Shown piece after piece: positions 50,979-59,550 of a stretch of 64,000 bases of DNA; the first letter of the stretch is position 1, and each line of letters starts with the position of its first letter. A program made the position numbers and the translations under genes. Source of the DNA: Billgrantia pellis (GTDB taxonomy: Bacteria; Pseudomonadota; Gammaproteobacteria; Pseudomonadales; Halomonadaceae); the NCBI RefSeq assembly GCF_008297955.1, contig NZ_VTPY01000009.1:62001-126000 (forward strand), in the 5' to 3' direction. The notes under the pieces are model-generated. The model was not told the DNA's origin, searched no databases, and was given only the letters and a program-made list of their open reading frames with translations.

Positions 50979-52070
50979 TCATGCCCCCTCGGAAGCGGCC
51001 AGGGCGAAAGGAGCCAGCGACGCCAGCAGAGCCTTGACCGGCGCGGCCAGGCCAAGGCGCGGGGGATTGGCGGGATCGTACCAGCATCGCGTCTCGCCGA
51101 TCGAATCGAGCCCATCGACGCGAGCCGGCTGCGGCGTGATCTCCAGGCGAAAATGGCTGAAGGTGTGATGGAAGGCCGGCCACGCCGGATCGAGTTCGGC
51201 GGCGGGAGCATGGACCTCGAGCCACGTGCGCAGCGTTTCCGGGTCGTCGAATTGCGGCAGCCCCCACAGTCCGCCCCACAGCCCCCTGGCGGGGCGCTGT
51301 TCGAGCAGCACCCGGCCCTCGGCATCGCGCAGCACTAGCATCCGGGTGGTACGCGTCGGCAGCGCCTTCTTCGGCTTGGCTTCGGGAAAGCGGCGCTCTT
51401 CGCCGCGGGCATGGGCCACGCAGACGTCGGCGAACGGACAGTGCCCGCAGTCGGGCGTACCGCGGCGACACAGGGTAGCGCCGAAGTCCATCATCGCCTG
51501 GGTATAATCGACCACGCGTGCGTGCGGCGTATAGTGTTCGGCCAGTGCCCACAGTCGACGCTCCACGGCCGGGCGACCCGGCCAACCCTCGACGGCATGC
51601 AGGCGAGCCAGACTGCGCTTGACGTTACCATCGAGTATCACCGCCCGTCGCCCAGTGCTCTGGGCGACGATCGCCCCTGCGGTGGAGCGACCGATGCCGG
51701 GCAGCGCGGCCAGCGCATCGAGACTTGCCACCGGCAGCTCGCCAGCATGCTCCATCATCACTTCGCGCGCGGCCCGATGCAGGTTCCGCCCGCGGGCGTA
51801 GTAGCCAAGCCCGGTCCACAGATGCAGAACCTCGTCCTGAGGGGCCTCGGCCAGGTCACCGAGCGCGGGAAAGCGCGCCATGAAGCGCTCGAAGTAAGGA
51901 ATTACCGTGGCGACCTGGGTCTGTTGCAACATGATTTCCGAGACCCATACTCGGTAAGGGGTGCGTTGTCGTTGCCAGGGCAAATCGTGGCGGCCATGCT
52001 GGTCGAACCAGGCCAGCAGGCGCTGCTGGAACGCTTCCGGCTCGAGCACGGGCGCTGGCATCTCGCTCAT
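50979..52070 (-). CDS. mutY: A/G-specific adenine DNA glycosylase
   Basis: 363 residues. Removes adenine mispaired with 8-oxoguanine. Catalytic Glu in WVSEIMLQQTQVATVIPYF (near residue 45), helix-hairpin-helix LAALPGIGRSTAGAIVA, catalytic Asp in VILDGNVKRSLARL, [4Fe-4S] Cys set CRRGTPDCGHCPFADVC, and a C-terminal NUDIX-like 8-oxoG recognition domain (residues 235-355). Full length. Sits between the asmA terminator and yggX. Confidence 0.97.
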   Translation of the reverse strand: MSEMPAPVLEPEAFQQRLLAWFDQHGRHDLPWQRQRTPYRVWVSEIMLQQTQVATVIPYFERFMARFPALGDLAEAPQDEVLHLWTGLGYYARGRNLHRAAREVMMEHAGELPVASLDALAALPGIGRSTAGAIVAQSTGRRAVILDGNVKRSLARLHAVEGWPGRPAVERRLWALAEHYTPHARVVDYTQAMMDFGATLCRRGTPDCGHCPFADVCVAHARGEERRFPEAKPKKALPTRTTRMLVLRDAEGRVLLEQRPARGLWGGLWGLPQFDDPETLRTWLEVHAPAAELDPAWPAFHHTFSHFRLEITPQPARVDGLDSIGETRCWYDPANPPRLGLAAPVKALLASLAPFALAASEGA

Positions 52071-52100
52071 TGACGATCCTTGCGCAATATCGGCCTTGCG

Positions 52101-52129
52101 AAAAAAAGCGCCGACTCGGGAGTCGGCGC
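52101..52129 (-). terminator. Terminator of asmA
   Basis: On the minus strand GCGCCGACT/AGTCGGCGC 9-bp stem, 4-nt loop, then seven T, 22 bp after the asmA stop and 31 bp before mutY starts. Confidence 0.9.
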
Positions 52130-52150
52130 AGGGACTGACTTACTTGGTAC

Positions 52151-54496
52151 TCACTCCAACAGACCGCGCAGGGCATCACGAAGTTCCCTGCCGGCATCGT
52201 TGCCCATCCGTTCCTCGAGACGCTCCAGCGGTCGCTCGAGCCGGCGCTCGAGTTCATCGCTGGCGCGACGGCCCACTTCATCGCGCAGCAGTTCGGCCAA
52301 CGAGGACTGGAACGCCTCGCGATCGAAGCGACACCACTCTCGGCTGTCGCCGGAAAGCTCACCGCTGCAGCGTACCGGCAGGGGTACCCGCTGCAGTCGC
52401 GGATTCACCGGGCAGGCGGCGTCGGCTCCGTCGACGAAGCGCGCCGCAGCACGCAGGTCGAAGTGCTCGCTGCCCAAATCCAGCTCGCCGTTCCCTCCCA
52501 TCTCGATCCCAGGGAGCGTCACCAGGATGTCATCGCTGCGAGCGACGCCATCACGAATGCGCAGACTGGCCTCGGCGCGCTCGAAACGCGTATCGGCGCT
52601 CCAGTCACGGCTCGTCTCGCGCCCCTCCACAAACGCCGCTAGCGTGCATAGCTCCTGCGAGACGTTGGCTTCGAGCACGGCGCCCTCGTCGATGCGTCCG
52701 GCGAGCGTGCCATTCAGGTTTCGCTTCAACGCCGACCAGGCGTTTTCCCGCGATTCCAGCTCCCCCTCGAGAGAGAGGCGCCCGCGCAGCGGCGCCGGGC
52801 TATCGTCTTCGGTCATCGCCTGGATCAGCGGCTCCAGCTGTACTCGGGACAGGTTCGGTTCGAGCTGCCAACGTATCGGCTCGCGGGTCAGGTCGAGTGC
52901 ACCGGAAGCGCTCAGTTCGCCATCGTAGAAGGCCGATTCGAAACGCTCCAGGCGCTGATGCCCTTCTCCACCGGACAACACCAGCCCCACCTCGGTGAAG
53001 TCGAGCCCATTGAGCCGCAGTCGCGACAGCGCGAGGCGTCCGTCCAGATCTAGCTCCGCCAGCCATTCGGCAGGCACCAGTGATGCAGGATCGCTGGCCA
53101 GGGCACGCTCGATACCGGGCAGGCCGCCCCGCGCCGCACTCTGCTCGGCGGGTGTGTCCGCCGGCAGATAACGATCCAGATCGAGGCTGTCTCCCTGCAG
53201 CTCGAAATTCAGCAGGCTGCCACCGAAGCCCATCCCCAGGCGCCCGGTGAAGGTGCTGTCGTCGAGTACCAGGGTCAGCCCCTCCAATTCGACATGTTCC
53301 AGATCGCCGCGAACCGGGCTGGTCAGCGCCACGTCGGTGAGCGCCCCTTCCGCCATCGACGGCGCCTCGCCCAGGCGTGCAAGCCAAGGTCTGAGGGACA
53401 GCGGAGCCAGGCTGAGCTGGCCACTGTAGCTCGGCGCGCTGTCGAGGTCGGCCAGGTTGAGGTGGCCGCTCAAGCGTAGCCCATCGGGGCCGGTGAGCTG
53501 CAGGTCGCGCAGCTGCGCCGTTCGCTGCTCCAGGTCTGCATCCAGCGCCAGGGCGAGCGTCAGGGACAAGGCGTCTTCGCCCAAGTCAGGGTGCTGCAAC
53601 CCGGCCTCGAGACGGCCCTCCTGCAGCTGCAGACGCTGCTGTGACAGGTCCAGGATGAGCTGCTGACCGGTCAGGTCCGTCTGTTGCCGATCTTCGACTC
53701 CCCTGAAAAACGTGGCGGCGCTCAGCTTCGGCGCTTCCATGACGTAACGGCGCTCGGCCAATGCCAGGCGCATCCGCCCCTCCAGGGAGATTTCGCTGGC
53801 CAGTGCCGGCTTTCGCTCCAGTTCGCGCCAGTCGAGCCGATCATAGGACTTCAGGCGAAAAGAGCTCCGGAACGGGAAGGCGCGCTGCGGATTGACGTTG
53901 GAACCCGACAGGCCCACGTCTTCGAGCAGCCACTCACGCCCGGCCGCTCTGTCGCGATAGCGGACCGCCCCGTTGCGTATCTGCACGCTGGCAATGTTGA
54001 GTGCCACGGCCAGGTTGCCGCCCTCCAGGCTGGGCCCCGCGCTGGCCGGCGCCAGGGCGGATTCGGCCCCCTCACGGCGCTCATCGAGGCGCTGCAGCAG
54101 GGCTTCCCAATTGCCTCGCCCCTGCTCGTCGCGCTCCAGACGCAGGCTCATGCCGTCCAGCATCAGCCCTTCGATGGCGATTTCGCCGCGCAGTAGCGGC
54201 GCAAAGGCGAGACTGACCTCGGCATGCGTGAACGCCAGGAAGGGGGGAGCACCGTCTTGCTGCTCCGGCAGACGGCCTTCCGCCTCCTTCACGCTGACCC
54301 CCAACCGCGGGTAGAACGACCATGAGAGCGGCCCGTCCAGGGACAACTCCAGGCCACTGTGCTCGCGCACCACTTCGACCAGCCTCGGCTTGAAGTCCTC
54401 GGGGTCGAGGAAAGTCGTGACGTAGACCACAGCCGCCGCCACCACGACACCCAGGACTCCGATGGCGGCGAGCAGCGTTTGAAACAGTCGCTTCAT
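52151..54496 (-). CDS. asmA: AsmA family protein
   Basis: 781 residues. One N-terminal membrane anchor (residues 5-27) is followed by a long periplasmic beta-rich body. The start FLDPEDFKPRLVEVVREHSGLELSLDGPLSWSFYPRLGVSV is the conserved AsmA N-terminal domain (chorein-like), and the C-terminal AsmA domain ends near PVRCSGELSGDSREW. AsmA-like proteins are thought to bridge inner and outer membranes and move phospholipids. Translation is coupled to the upstream GNAT gene by a TAATG overlap. A strong terminator follows. Confidence 0.93.
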   Translation of the reverse strand: MKRLFQTLLAAIGVLGVVVAAAVVYVTTFLDPEDFKPRLVEVVREHSGLELSLDGPLSWSFYPRLGVSVKEAEGRLPEQQDGAPPFLAFTHAEVSLAFAPLLRGEIAIEGLMLDGMSLRLERDEQGRGNWEALLQRLDERREGAESALAPASAGPSLEGGNLAVALNIASVQIRNGAVRYRDRAAGREWLLEDVGLSGSNVNPQRAFPFRSSFRLKSYDRLDWRELERKPALASEISLEGRMRLALAERRYVMEAPKLSAATFFRGVEDRQQTDLTGQQLILDLSQQRLQLQEGRLEAGLQHPDLGEDALSLTLALALDADLEQRTAQLRDLQLTGPDGLRLSGHLNLADLDSAPSYSGQLSLAPLSLRPWLARLGEAPSMAEGALTDVALTSPVRGDLEHVELEGLTLVLDDSTFTGRLGMGFGGSLLNFELQGDSLDLDRYLPADTPAEQSAARGGLPGIERALASDPASLVPAEWLAELDLDGRLALSRLRLNGLDFTEVGLVLSGGEGHQRLERFESAFYDGELSASGALDLTREPIRWQLEPNLSRVQLEPLIQAMTEDDSPAPLRGRLSLEGELESRENAWSALKRNLNGTLAGRIDEGAVLEANVSQELCTLAAFVEGRETSRDWSADTRFERAEASLRIRDGVARSDDILVTLPGIEMGGNGELDLGSEHFDLRAAARFVDGADAACPVNPRLQRVPLPVRCSGELSGDSREWCRFDREAFQSSLAELLRDEVGRRASDELERRLERPLERLEERMGNDAGRELRDALRGLLE

Positions 54497-54948
54497 TATG
54501 TACCGCCTCCTTGCAGCGGTGGTGCGAGCACGAAGTAGTCACCGGTGGCATGCGGACGATACCCCAGTCGAGAGAGCAGAAGTTGGTCGGCCACCGGCAA
54601 CTGCGATGCGGGAGCGCGCAGCTCGAGCCCCCGGGCGTGGGCGGCCTTGGCCACCAGCGCCAGCAACCTTGAGCCCACCCCACGCCGCCGGGTGGCCCTG
54701 CGCACGCATAGCTCCGACAGCCACCAGGCCTGTGCGTCGGCCTTCACCGCGACCGCCCCAAGAAGGCGGTCGTTGAAGCGCGCGCAGCCAAAGAAATGGC
54801 CATCCTCGAGGTGCTCTTGGAGGAAACTGTCGACAGGCATGACGAGGCGCTCGGCGGGCGCATCGGCATAGATTCGTGCCAGATCATGACGCGCCTGGGC
54901 ATCCGACGCCCAGACGGACTTGTCGACGAGGTGAAGCGTTACCGGCAT
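54496..54948 (-). CDS. GNAT-fold protein, PanZ/PanM-like acetyl-CoA sensor
   Basis: 150 residues with a compact GNAT domain: FFGCARFNDRLLGAVAVK, then ELCVRRATRRRGVGSRLLALVAKAA (acetyl-CoA pyrophosphate loop R-R-x-G-V-G). The ARFNxRLLxAVxV...RVRxxTRRRGVG pattern is close to PanZ (PanM), which activates and then inhibits PanD in response to acetyl-CoA or CoA. No panD in the window. The ATG at 54948 has AGGAG at 8 nt; the longer frame extends into the hisB promoter. The stop overlaps the asmA start by one base. Confidence 0.75.
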   Translation of the reverse strand: MPVTLHLVDKSVWASDAQARHDLARIYADAPAERLVMPVDSFLQEHLEDGHFFGCARFNDRLLGAVAVKADAQAWWLSELCVRRATRRRGVGSRLLALVAKAAHARGLELRAPASQLPVADQLLLSRLGYRPHATGDYFVLAPPLQGGGT

Positions 54949-55022
54949 GACGGTCTCCTGGGCCGCGGCCCCGGGCCGCCGCTGTGTTGGGCGCATTGTA
55001 GCGGATGGGGGGGACGATTCTC

Positions 55023-55028
55023 TATAAT
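55023..55028 (+). promoter_or_regulatory. Probable -10 element of the hisBHAF operon
   Basis: A perfect TATAAT about 92 bp upstream of the hisB start, in the divergent region between the GNAT gene and hisB. No good -35 at 16-18 bp. The leader shows no run of His codons, so attenuation by a His leader peptide is not evident. Confidence 0.5.
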
Positions 55029-55120
55029 GGATGCCCATTGCGGCAAGCGCAGCGACTTGCCCGCCCGGCTCGCGCCCGGGCCCACCCCATGCGACGCGCG
55101 CCAGCGCGGGAGAGTTCGAC

Positions 55121-55714
55121 ATGTCCGAGCGAATCGCCACGGTCAGCCGTGATACCCAGGAAACCCAGATCACGGTCACAGTGAACCTCGATGGCGAAGG
55201 CCGACTGAACGGCGAATCCGGCGTTCCCCTCCTCGATCATATGCTCGACCAGGTGGCGCGCCACGGCCTGATCGATCTCGACATCAAGGCGATGGGCGAT
55301 CTGCATATCGACGACCATCATACCGTCGAGGATCTCGGCATCACGCTCGGGCAGGCCTTCGATCAGGCCATCGGCGACAAGCGCGGCATTCGCCGCTACG
55401 GTCATGCCTATGTGCCGTTGGACGAGGCGCTGTCGCGTGTCGTGATAGACTTCTCCGGTCGCCCCGGCTTGTTCATGAATGTCGATTTCACACGCGCCAG
55501 TATCGGGCGCCTCGATACCCAGCTGTTCTGGGAGTTCTTCCAGGGCTTCGTCAACCATGCACGGGTCACGCTGCATATTGATAACCTGAAGGGCTTCAAT
55601 GCCCACCATCAGGCGGAAACCATCTTCAAGGCCTTCGGTCGTGCGCTGCGCATGGCCGTCGAGCCCGACCCGCGCATGGCCGGCCAGATGCCGTCCACCA
55701 AGGGCTGCCTGTAA
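55121..55714 (+). CDS. hisB: Imidazoleglycerol-phosphate dehydratase
   Basis: 197 residues, the monofunctional form without the phosphatase domain found in E. coli. The two manganese motifs are present: DDHHTVEDLG (near residue 68) and FNAHHQAETIFKAFGRAL (near residue 163). Converts IGP to imidazole acetol-phosphate in histidine synthesis. The ATG at 55121 (MSERIATVSRDTQET) with GGGAGAG upstream matches the usual length. First gene of hisBHAF. Confidence 0.97.
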   Translation: MSERIATVSRDTQETQITVTVNLDGEGRLNGESGVPLLDHMLDQVARHGLIDLDIKAMGDLHIDDHHTVEDLGITLGQAFDQAIGDKRGIRRYGHAYVPLDEALSRVVIDFSGRPGLFMNVDFTRASIGRLDTQLFWEFFQGFVNHARVTLHIDNLKGFNAHHQAETIFKAFGRALRMAVEPDPRMAGQMPSTKGCL

Positions 55715-55744
55715 CGCCGTCGACCGAACCTGAGAGGAGCCGCT

Positions 55745-56386
55745 ATGACCATTGCCGTCATCGACTACGGGATGGGCAATCTGCACTCGGTTGCCAAGGC
55801 CCTGGAACACGTGACCCACGAACATGTGGTCATTACCCGCGACCCGCGCCGCATCCAAGGCGCCACCCGCCTGGTGCTGCCCGGCCAGGGGGCGATCCGT
55901 GACTGTATGGGCGAGCTCGAGAAAACCGAGCTGCGCGGGTTGGTGCAGGAGTTACTGGCGAAGCAGAGCAAGCCGCTGCTGGGCATCTGCGTCGGTCAGC
56001 AGATGCTGCTCGATCACAGCGAGGAGAGCGGCGGCATCCCCTGTCTGGGCTTCCTGGCAGGCGAGGTGAAGCGCTTTCCCACCGACATGGTCGACGACCG
56101 GGAGCAGCGTCTCAAGGTACCGCACATGGGCTGGAACCTGGTGTACCAGCACCATGCGCATCCGCTATGGAACGGCATCGATCAGAACGAACATTTCTAC
56201 TTCGTGCACAGTTATTACGTGGCGGCGAGCGAAGACGCCTGCGTCTTCGGCACGACCCGCTACGGCCGGGTCGATGCCCACGTGGCCATCGGCCGTGACG
56301 CCACCTTCGCCGTCCAGTTCCATCCGGAGAAGAGTTCCCGAGCCGGGCTCAGGCTGCTGGAGAACTTCGTCACGTGGTCGCCCTGA
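55745..56386 (+). CDS. hisH: Imidazole glycerol phosphate synthase, glutaminase subunit HisH
   Basis: 213-residue class I glutamine amidotransferase that supplies ammonia to HisF. The nucleophile is Cys82 in LLGICVGQQMLLD, with the catalytic His and Glu in VQFHPEKSSRAG near residue 195. Starts 30 bp after hisB with GAGGAGCC upstream. HisH and HisF form a heterodimer with an ammonia tunnel. Confidence 0.97.
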   Translation: MTIAVIDYGMGNLHSVAKALEHVTHEHVVITRDPRRIQGATRLVLPGQGAIRDCMGELEKTELRGLVQELLAKQSKPLLGICVGQQMLLDHSEESGGIPCLGFLAGEVKRFPTDMVDDREQRLKVPHMGWNLVYQHHAHPLWNGIDQNEHFYFVHSYYVAASEDACVFGTTRYGRVDAHVAIGRDATFAVQFHPEKSSRAGLRLLENFVTWSP

Positions 56387-56437
56387 ATCGCGCCGTCGCG
56401 CGCGCCGAGCCGGAGACGGCATCATAGAGGACACGAC

Positions 56438-57196
56438 ATGCTGGTAATTCCCGCCATCGATCTCAAGGACGGCAAGTGCGTTCGGCTCAAGCAGGGACGC
56501 ATGGACGACGCCACCACCTACGGCGACGACCCGGTGGCTATGGCCGCGCGCTGGGTCGATGCCGGCGCCCGTCGCCTGCACCTGGTGGATCTCAACGGCG
56601 CCTTCGAGGGCGAGCCGATCAACGGCGAGGCCGTCACCGCCATCGCCCGCCACTGGCCCCAGCTGCCAATCCAGATCGGCGGTGGCATCCGCTCCGCCGC
56701 GACCATCGAGCATTATCTGGAAGCCGGGGTCTCCTACGTGATCATCGGCACCAAGGCGGTCAAGGAGCCGGCCTTCGTCGGCGAGATGTGCCGCGCCTTT
56801 CCCGGCCACGTGATTGTCGGCCTCGATGCGCGTGATGGCTTCGTCGCCACCGATGGCTGGGCCGAGGTCTCCACGGTCAAGGCCACCGATCTGGCAAAGC
56901 GCTTCGCCGACGACGGCGTTTCCAGCATCGTTTACACCGACATCGCTCGCGACGGCATGATGAATGGCGTCAATGTCGAGGCCACCGCCGAGCTCGCCCG
57001 CGAAGGCGGCCTGCCGGTCATTGCCTCGGGGGGCGTGACGAACCTGGACGATTTGCGCGCCCTGGCAGCCACAGGAGAATCGGGCATTCTCGGTGCCATC
57101 ACCGGACGCGCCATCTACGAAGGCAGCCTCGACGTGGCCGAAGGCCAGAGGTTGTGCGATGAACTGACTGCAGGGCTCGACCGAGCCGGGAGCTGA
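56438..57196 (+). CDS. hisA: ProFAR isomerase HisA
   Basis: 252-residue beta/alpha barrel. Catalytic Asp8 lies in LVIPAIDLKDGKCVRL, the second Asp near residue 130 in VIVGLDARDGFVA, and phosphate-binding loops are IQIGGGIRS and VIASGGVTN. Isomerises ProFAR to PRFAR in histidine synthesis. Third gene of the operon, 51 bp after hisH, 3 bp before hisF. Confidence 0.97.
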   Translation: MLVIPAIDLKDGKCVRLKQGRMDDATTYGDDPVAMAARWVDAGARRLHLVDLNGAFEGEPINGEAVTAIARHWPQLPIQIGGGIRSAATIEHYLEAGVSYVIIGTKAVKEPAFVGEMCRAFPGHVIVGLDARDGFVATDGWAEVSTVKATDLAKRFADDGVSSIVYTDIARDGMMNGVNVEATAELAREGGLPVIASGGVTNLDDLRALAATGESGILGAITGRAIYEGSLDVAEGQRLCDELTAGLDRAGS

Positions 57197-57199
57197 ATC

Positions 57200-57991
57200 A
57201 TGGGGCTGGCCAAACGCATCATTCCCTGTCTCGACGTCGACGCCGGCCGCGTGGTCAAGGGCGTCAACTTCATCGGCATCCGGGATGCCGGCGATCCGGT
57301 GGAGATCGCCCAGCGCTATAACCTTCAGGGTGCCGACGAGATCACCTTCCTCGATATCACGGCGAGCCATGAGGACCGCGATACCACCGTGGAGATGGTC
57401 GAGCGCATCGCCGGCGAAGTGTTCATTCCGCTCACTGTGGGCGGTGGCATTCGCACCTGCGACGATATCCGTACCATGCTCAACGCCGGCGCCGACAAGG
57501 TCTCGATCAATACCGCCGCGGTCAACAACCCCGATTTCGTGCGCGAGGCCGCCGAGCGCTTCGGTAGCCAATGTATCGTCGTGGCCATCGATGCCAAGCG
57601 TGTCTCCGCCGAGGGCGAATCGCCGCGCTGGGAAATCTTCACGCATGGCGGACGTCGCCCCACCGGGCTGGATGCGGTCGAGTGGGCGAAGAAGATGGTG
57701 GCATACGGCGCTGGCGAACTGCTATTGACCAGCATGGATCGCGACGGCACCAAGGCCGGCTTCGATCTCGGCGTGACCCGCGCCATCAGCGACGCCGTAA
57801 CGGTGCCGGTGATCGCTTCCGGCGGCGTCGGCAATCTCGATCATCTGGTGGAAGGGGTGCTGGAAGGCGGCGCCGATGCCGTGCTGGCTGCCAGTATCTT
57901 CCATTTCAGCGAGTACACCATTCCCGAGGCCAAGCGCTACATGGCAGAGCGTGGCATCGAGATGCGCCTGTCACAGGGACAAGGAGAGTGA
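57200..57991 (+). CDS. hisF: Imidazole glycerol phosphate synthase, cyclase subunit HisF
   Basis: 263-residue beta/alpha barrel. Catalytic Asp11 lies in RIIPCLDVDAGRVVKGVNF and the second Asp in LLTSMDRDGTKAGFDL; phosphate loops are TVGGGIRTCDD and IASGGVGN. Uses ammonia from HisH to close the imidazole ring, giving IGP and AICAR. A few residues longer at the C-terminus than most HisF (RLSQGQGE tail). Starts 3 bp after hisA. Confidence 0.97.
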   Translation: MGLAKRIIPCLDVDAGRVVKGVNFIGIRDAGDPVEIAQRYNLQGADEITFLDITASHEDRDTTVEMVERIAGEVFIPLTVGGGIRTCDDIRTMLNAGADKVSINTAAVNNPDFVREAAERFGSQCIVVAIDAKRVSAEGESPRWEIFTHGGRRPTGLDAVEWAKKMVAYGAGELLLTSMDRDGTKAGFDLGVTRAISDAVTVPVIASGGVGNLDHLVEGVLEGGADAVLAASIFHFSEYTIPEAKRYMAERGIEMRLSQGQGE

Positions 57992-58018
57992 ATCTTGCGG
58001 GTTTCTTGGAAGGTCGCC

Positions 58019-58519
58019 ATGCGCCGGAGCATCATCGCTCTCGCCGCATTCATGCTGGCATCGCCAGCGCTCCGGGCCCAACAGAACCCGATCTGGCCGC
58101 CACTGCTCGAACTCGATCACGCGTTGCTGCAGACCAGCCTCTACACGCGCCACTTCGACCCCGAGCCCGATCACAACAACCGGCAGGAGCTGATCGGACT
58201 CGAGCTGCACAACCCGCAGCATTGGCTGATGGGCGGCGCCCGATTCCTGAATTCCTTCCATCAGGAAGCCATCTACCTTTATGCCGGCCGTGAGTTCCCG
58301 TTGTGGGAGCCGCACGGCCACGTCACCGTACGCGCCAAGCTGACCGCAGGCCTGCTGCACGGCTACCGTGGCGAATACCAGGACAATATCCCCTTCAACC
58401 GTCACGGCACGGCGCCAGCCGCCCTGCCCAGTCTGGGCCTGCAATGGGGACGCTTCGAGACCGACCTGATCGTCTTCGGCACTGCCGGGGCCATGGTCAT
58501 GGGCGGCATCCGCTTCTAG
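58019..58519 (+). CDS. Exported, probably outer-membrane protein of a pseudomonad family misnamed sn-glycerol-3-phosphate transporter
   Basis: 166 residues with signal peptide MRRSIIALAAFMLASPALRAQ and then alternating beta-rich segments ending in Phe (MVMGGIRF), as in small outer membrane barrels. Blocks such as LLQTSLYTRHFDPEPDHNNRQELIGLEL, GGARFLNSFHQEAIYLYAGREF and GLLHGYRGEYQDNIPFNRHGTAPAALPSLG are shared with a family in pseudomonads that databases often label a glycerol-phosphate transporter. A PagP-like small barrel is more plausible. A TTG at 57995 with AAGGAG is an alternative start, coupled to hisF. Confidence 0.65.
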   Translation: MRRSIIALAAFMLASPALRAQQNPIWPPLLELDHALLQTSLYTRHFDPEPDHNNRQELIGLELHNPQHWLMGGARFLNSFHQEAIYLYAGREFPLWEPHGHVTVRAKLTAGLLHGYRGEYQDNIPFNRHGTAPAALPSLGLQWGRFETDLIVFGTAGAMVMGGIRF

Positions 58520-58537
58520 GCGGCGGCCGTCCAGCGC

Positions 58538-59128
58538 CTAATCCGCCTCGAGTCCGAGGTTGCTTACGCCACCGTTACGCCCTAGCTGCCTCAGCGTCTT
58601 GAGCGCGTCGCGGTCGAGAGGGTTTTCTACCGCCTCCAGCACCGCATCCTGAAAGTCGTTCTCGTCCGCCATCAACGGGTGGCGTTTTACCCGTTCGGCG
58701 AGACGTCGCGCATCCACTTCGCCCTCTGTCAGTTCGATGTAGGCACGAACCCCGCCCTTGGAGGCGCGGCTGACCTCCAATACCGCCTCCGGGGCATCGC
58801 CGCGCAGCGTATCGAGCAGCGACGCGAGCGCCACCGTTGCCTCCACGGCACGGCGGGCACCGAAGCTGTCATCATCGGGAAGCGGCTCGAGGCCGGCAAG
58901 TTTCTCTGCCTGCCGGTCGAAGTCGATGCGTGCCTCGCGTACGGCGAGCTGCTCCCATACCAGATCGAGGATCGCGCGCAAGCCTGACGGATCGCCGTGG
59001 CCGGTCATCTGCACATAGAGCGCATAGTTGGGCAGCAACCGCTCGCACAGCGCCGCCATGAAGGCCTGCTGTTGGCGTGGCGAAAGAGCCTGCAACCGCT
59101 GATGAAAGCCCGCTCTCGGCTGGCTCAT
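58538..59128 (-). CDS. DUF416 (YjaG) family protein
   Basis: 196-residue cytoplasmic, mostly helical protein. LSPRQQQAFMAALCERLLPNYALYVQMTG and the later FGARRAVEATVALASLLDTL with SRASKGGVRAYIELTEGE match the YjaG/DUF416 family. Function unknown. The ATG at 59128 follows AAGGAG; an upstream in-frame start at 59179 lacks a site. Convergent with the hisF-linked outer membrane protein gene. Confidence 0.9.
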   Translation of the reverse strand: MSQPRAGFHQRLQALSPRQQQAFMAALCERLLPNYALYVQMTGHGDPSGLRAILDLVWEQLAVREARIDFDRQAEKLAGLEPLPDDDSFGARRAVEATVALASLLDTLRGDAPEAVLEVSRASKGGVRAYIELTEGEVDARRLAERVKRHPLMADENDFQDAVLEAVENPLDRDALKTLRQLGRNGGVSNLGLEAD

Positions 59129-59206
59129 GAATTCTCCTTGTGAATCGGTGGTCAGAAGAAGGCGTGGCGTGAGCGGCATGGTGCCGCGCGGCTCATGACA
59201 AGCGGC

Positions 59207-59500
59207 TCATGGCCAAAGCGCTTCCGCCGTCACGCGCCCGCGCGTGTCGAAAGGAACGCCCTCGGCGAGCAGCCGCTGGCGCTGCTCGGGGGCACCGGGG
59301 TGCTCTGCCAGGCGTCGCGATGCGGTGATCACGCGAAACCATGGCAACGCATGCCCTTCCGGCAGCTCGCGCAGAGCGCGGGCCACCAGTCTCGGCGTGG
59401 CGCCATCGGTCATCGCGGCGATACGCCCATAGGTCGTCACGCGCCCCTCGGGTATCGCGGCAAGAATGGTCAGGATCTGTTCGCGCAGCGCCGGCTTCAT
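59207..59500 (-). CDS. Alkyltransferase-like protein (Atl1/YbaZ type)
   Basis: 97 residues of the MGMT C-terminal DNA-binding fold: ILAAIPEGRVTTYGRIAAMT and RLVARALREL. The alkyl-acceptor PCHRV of true methyltransferases is PWFRVI here, the Trp-for-Cys change that defines Atl proteins. These bind O6-alkylguanine in DNA without repairing it and hand it to nucleotide excision repair. The ATG at 59500 is chosen for a GGAGG site at 9 nt. Confidence 0.9.
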   Translation of the reverse strand: MKPALREQILTILAAIPEGRVTTYGRIAAMTDGATPRLVARALRELPEGHALPWFRVITASRRLAEHPGAPEQRQRLLAEGVPFDTRGRVTAEALWP

Positions 59501-59550
59501 GTACGCTGCCCTCCTCTTTTTCCGTGTCATCCCTCAACGGCGAGGTTCCC

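Noticed and set aside
56165..57646. 493-codon minus-strand frame across hisH, hisA and hisF
   Set aside because: Shadow of three well-identified histidine genes on the plus strand.
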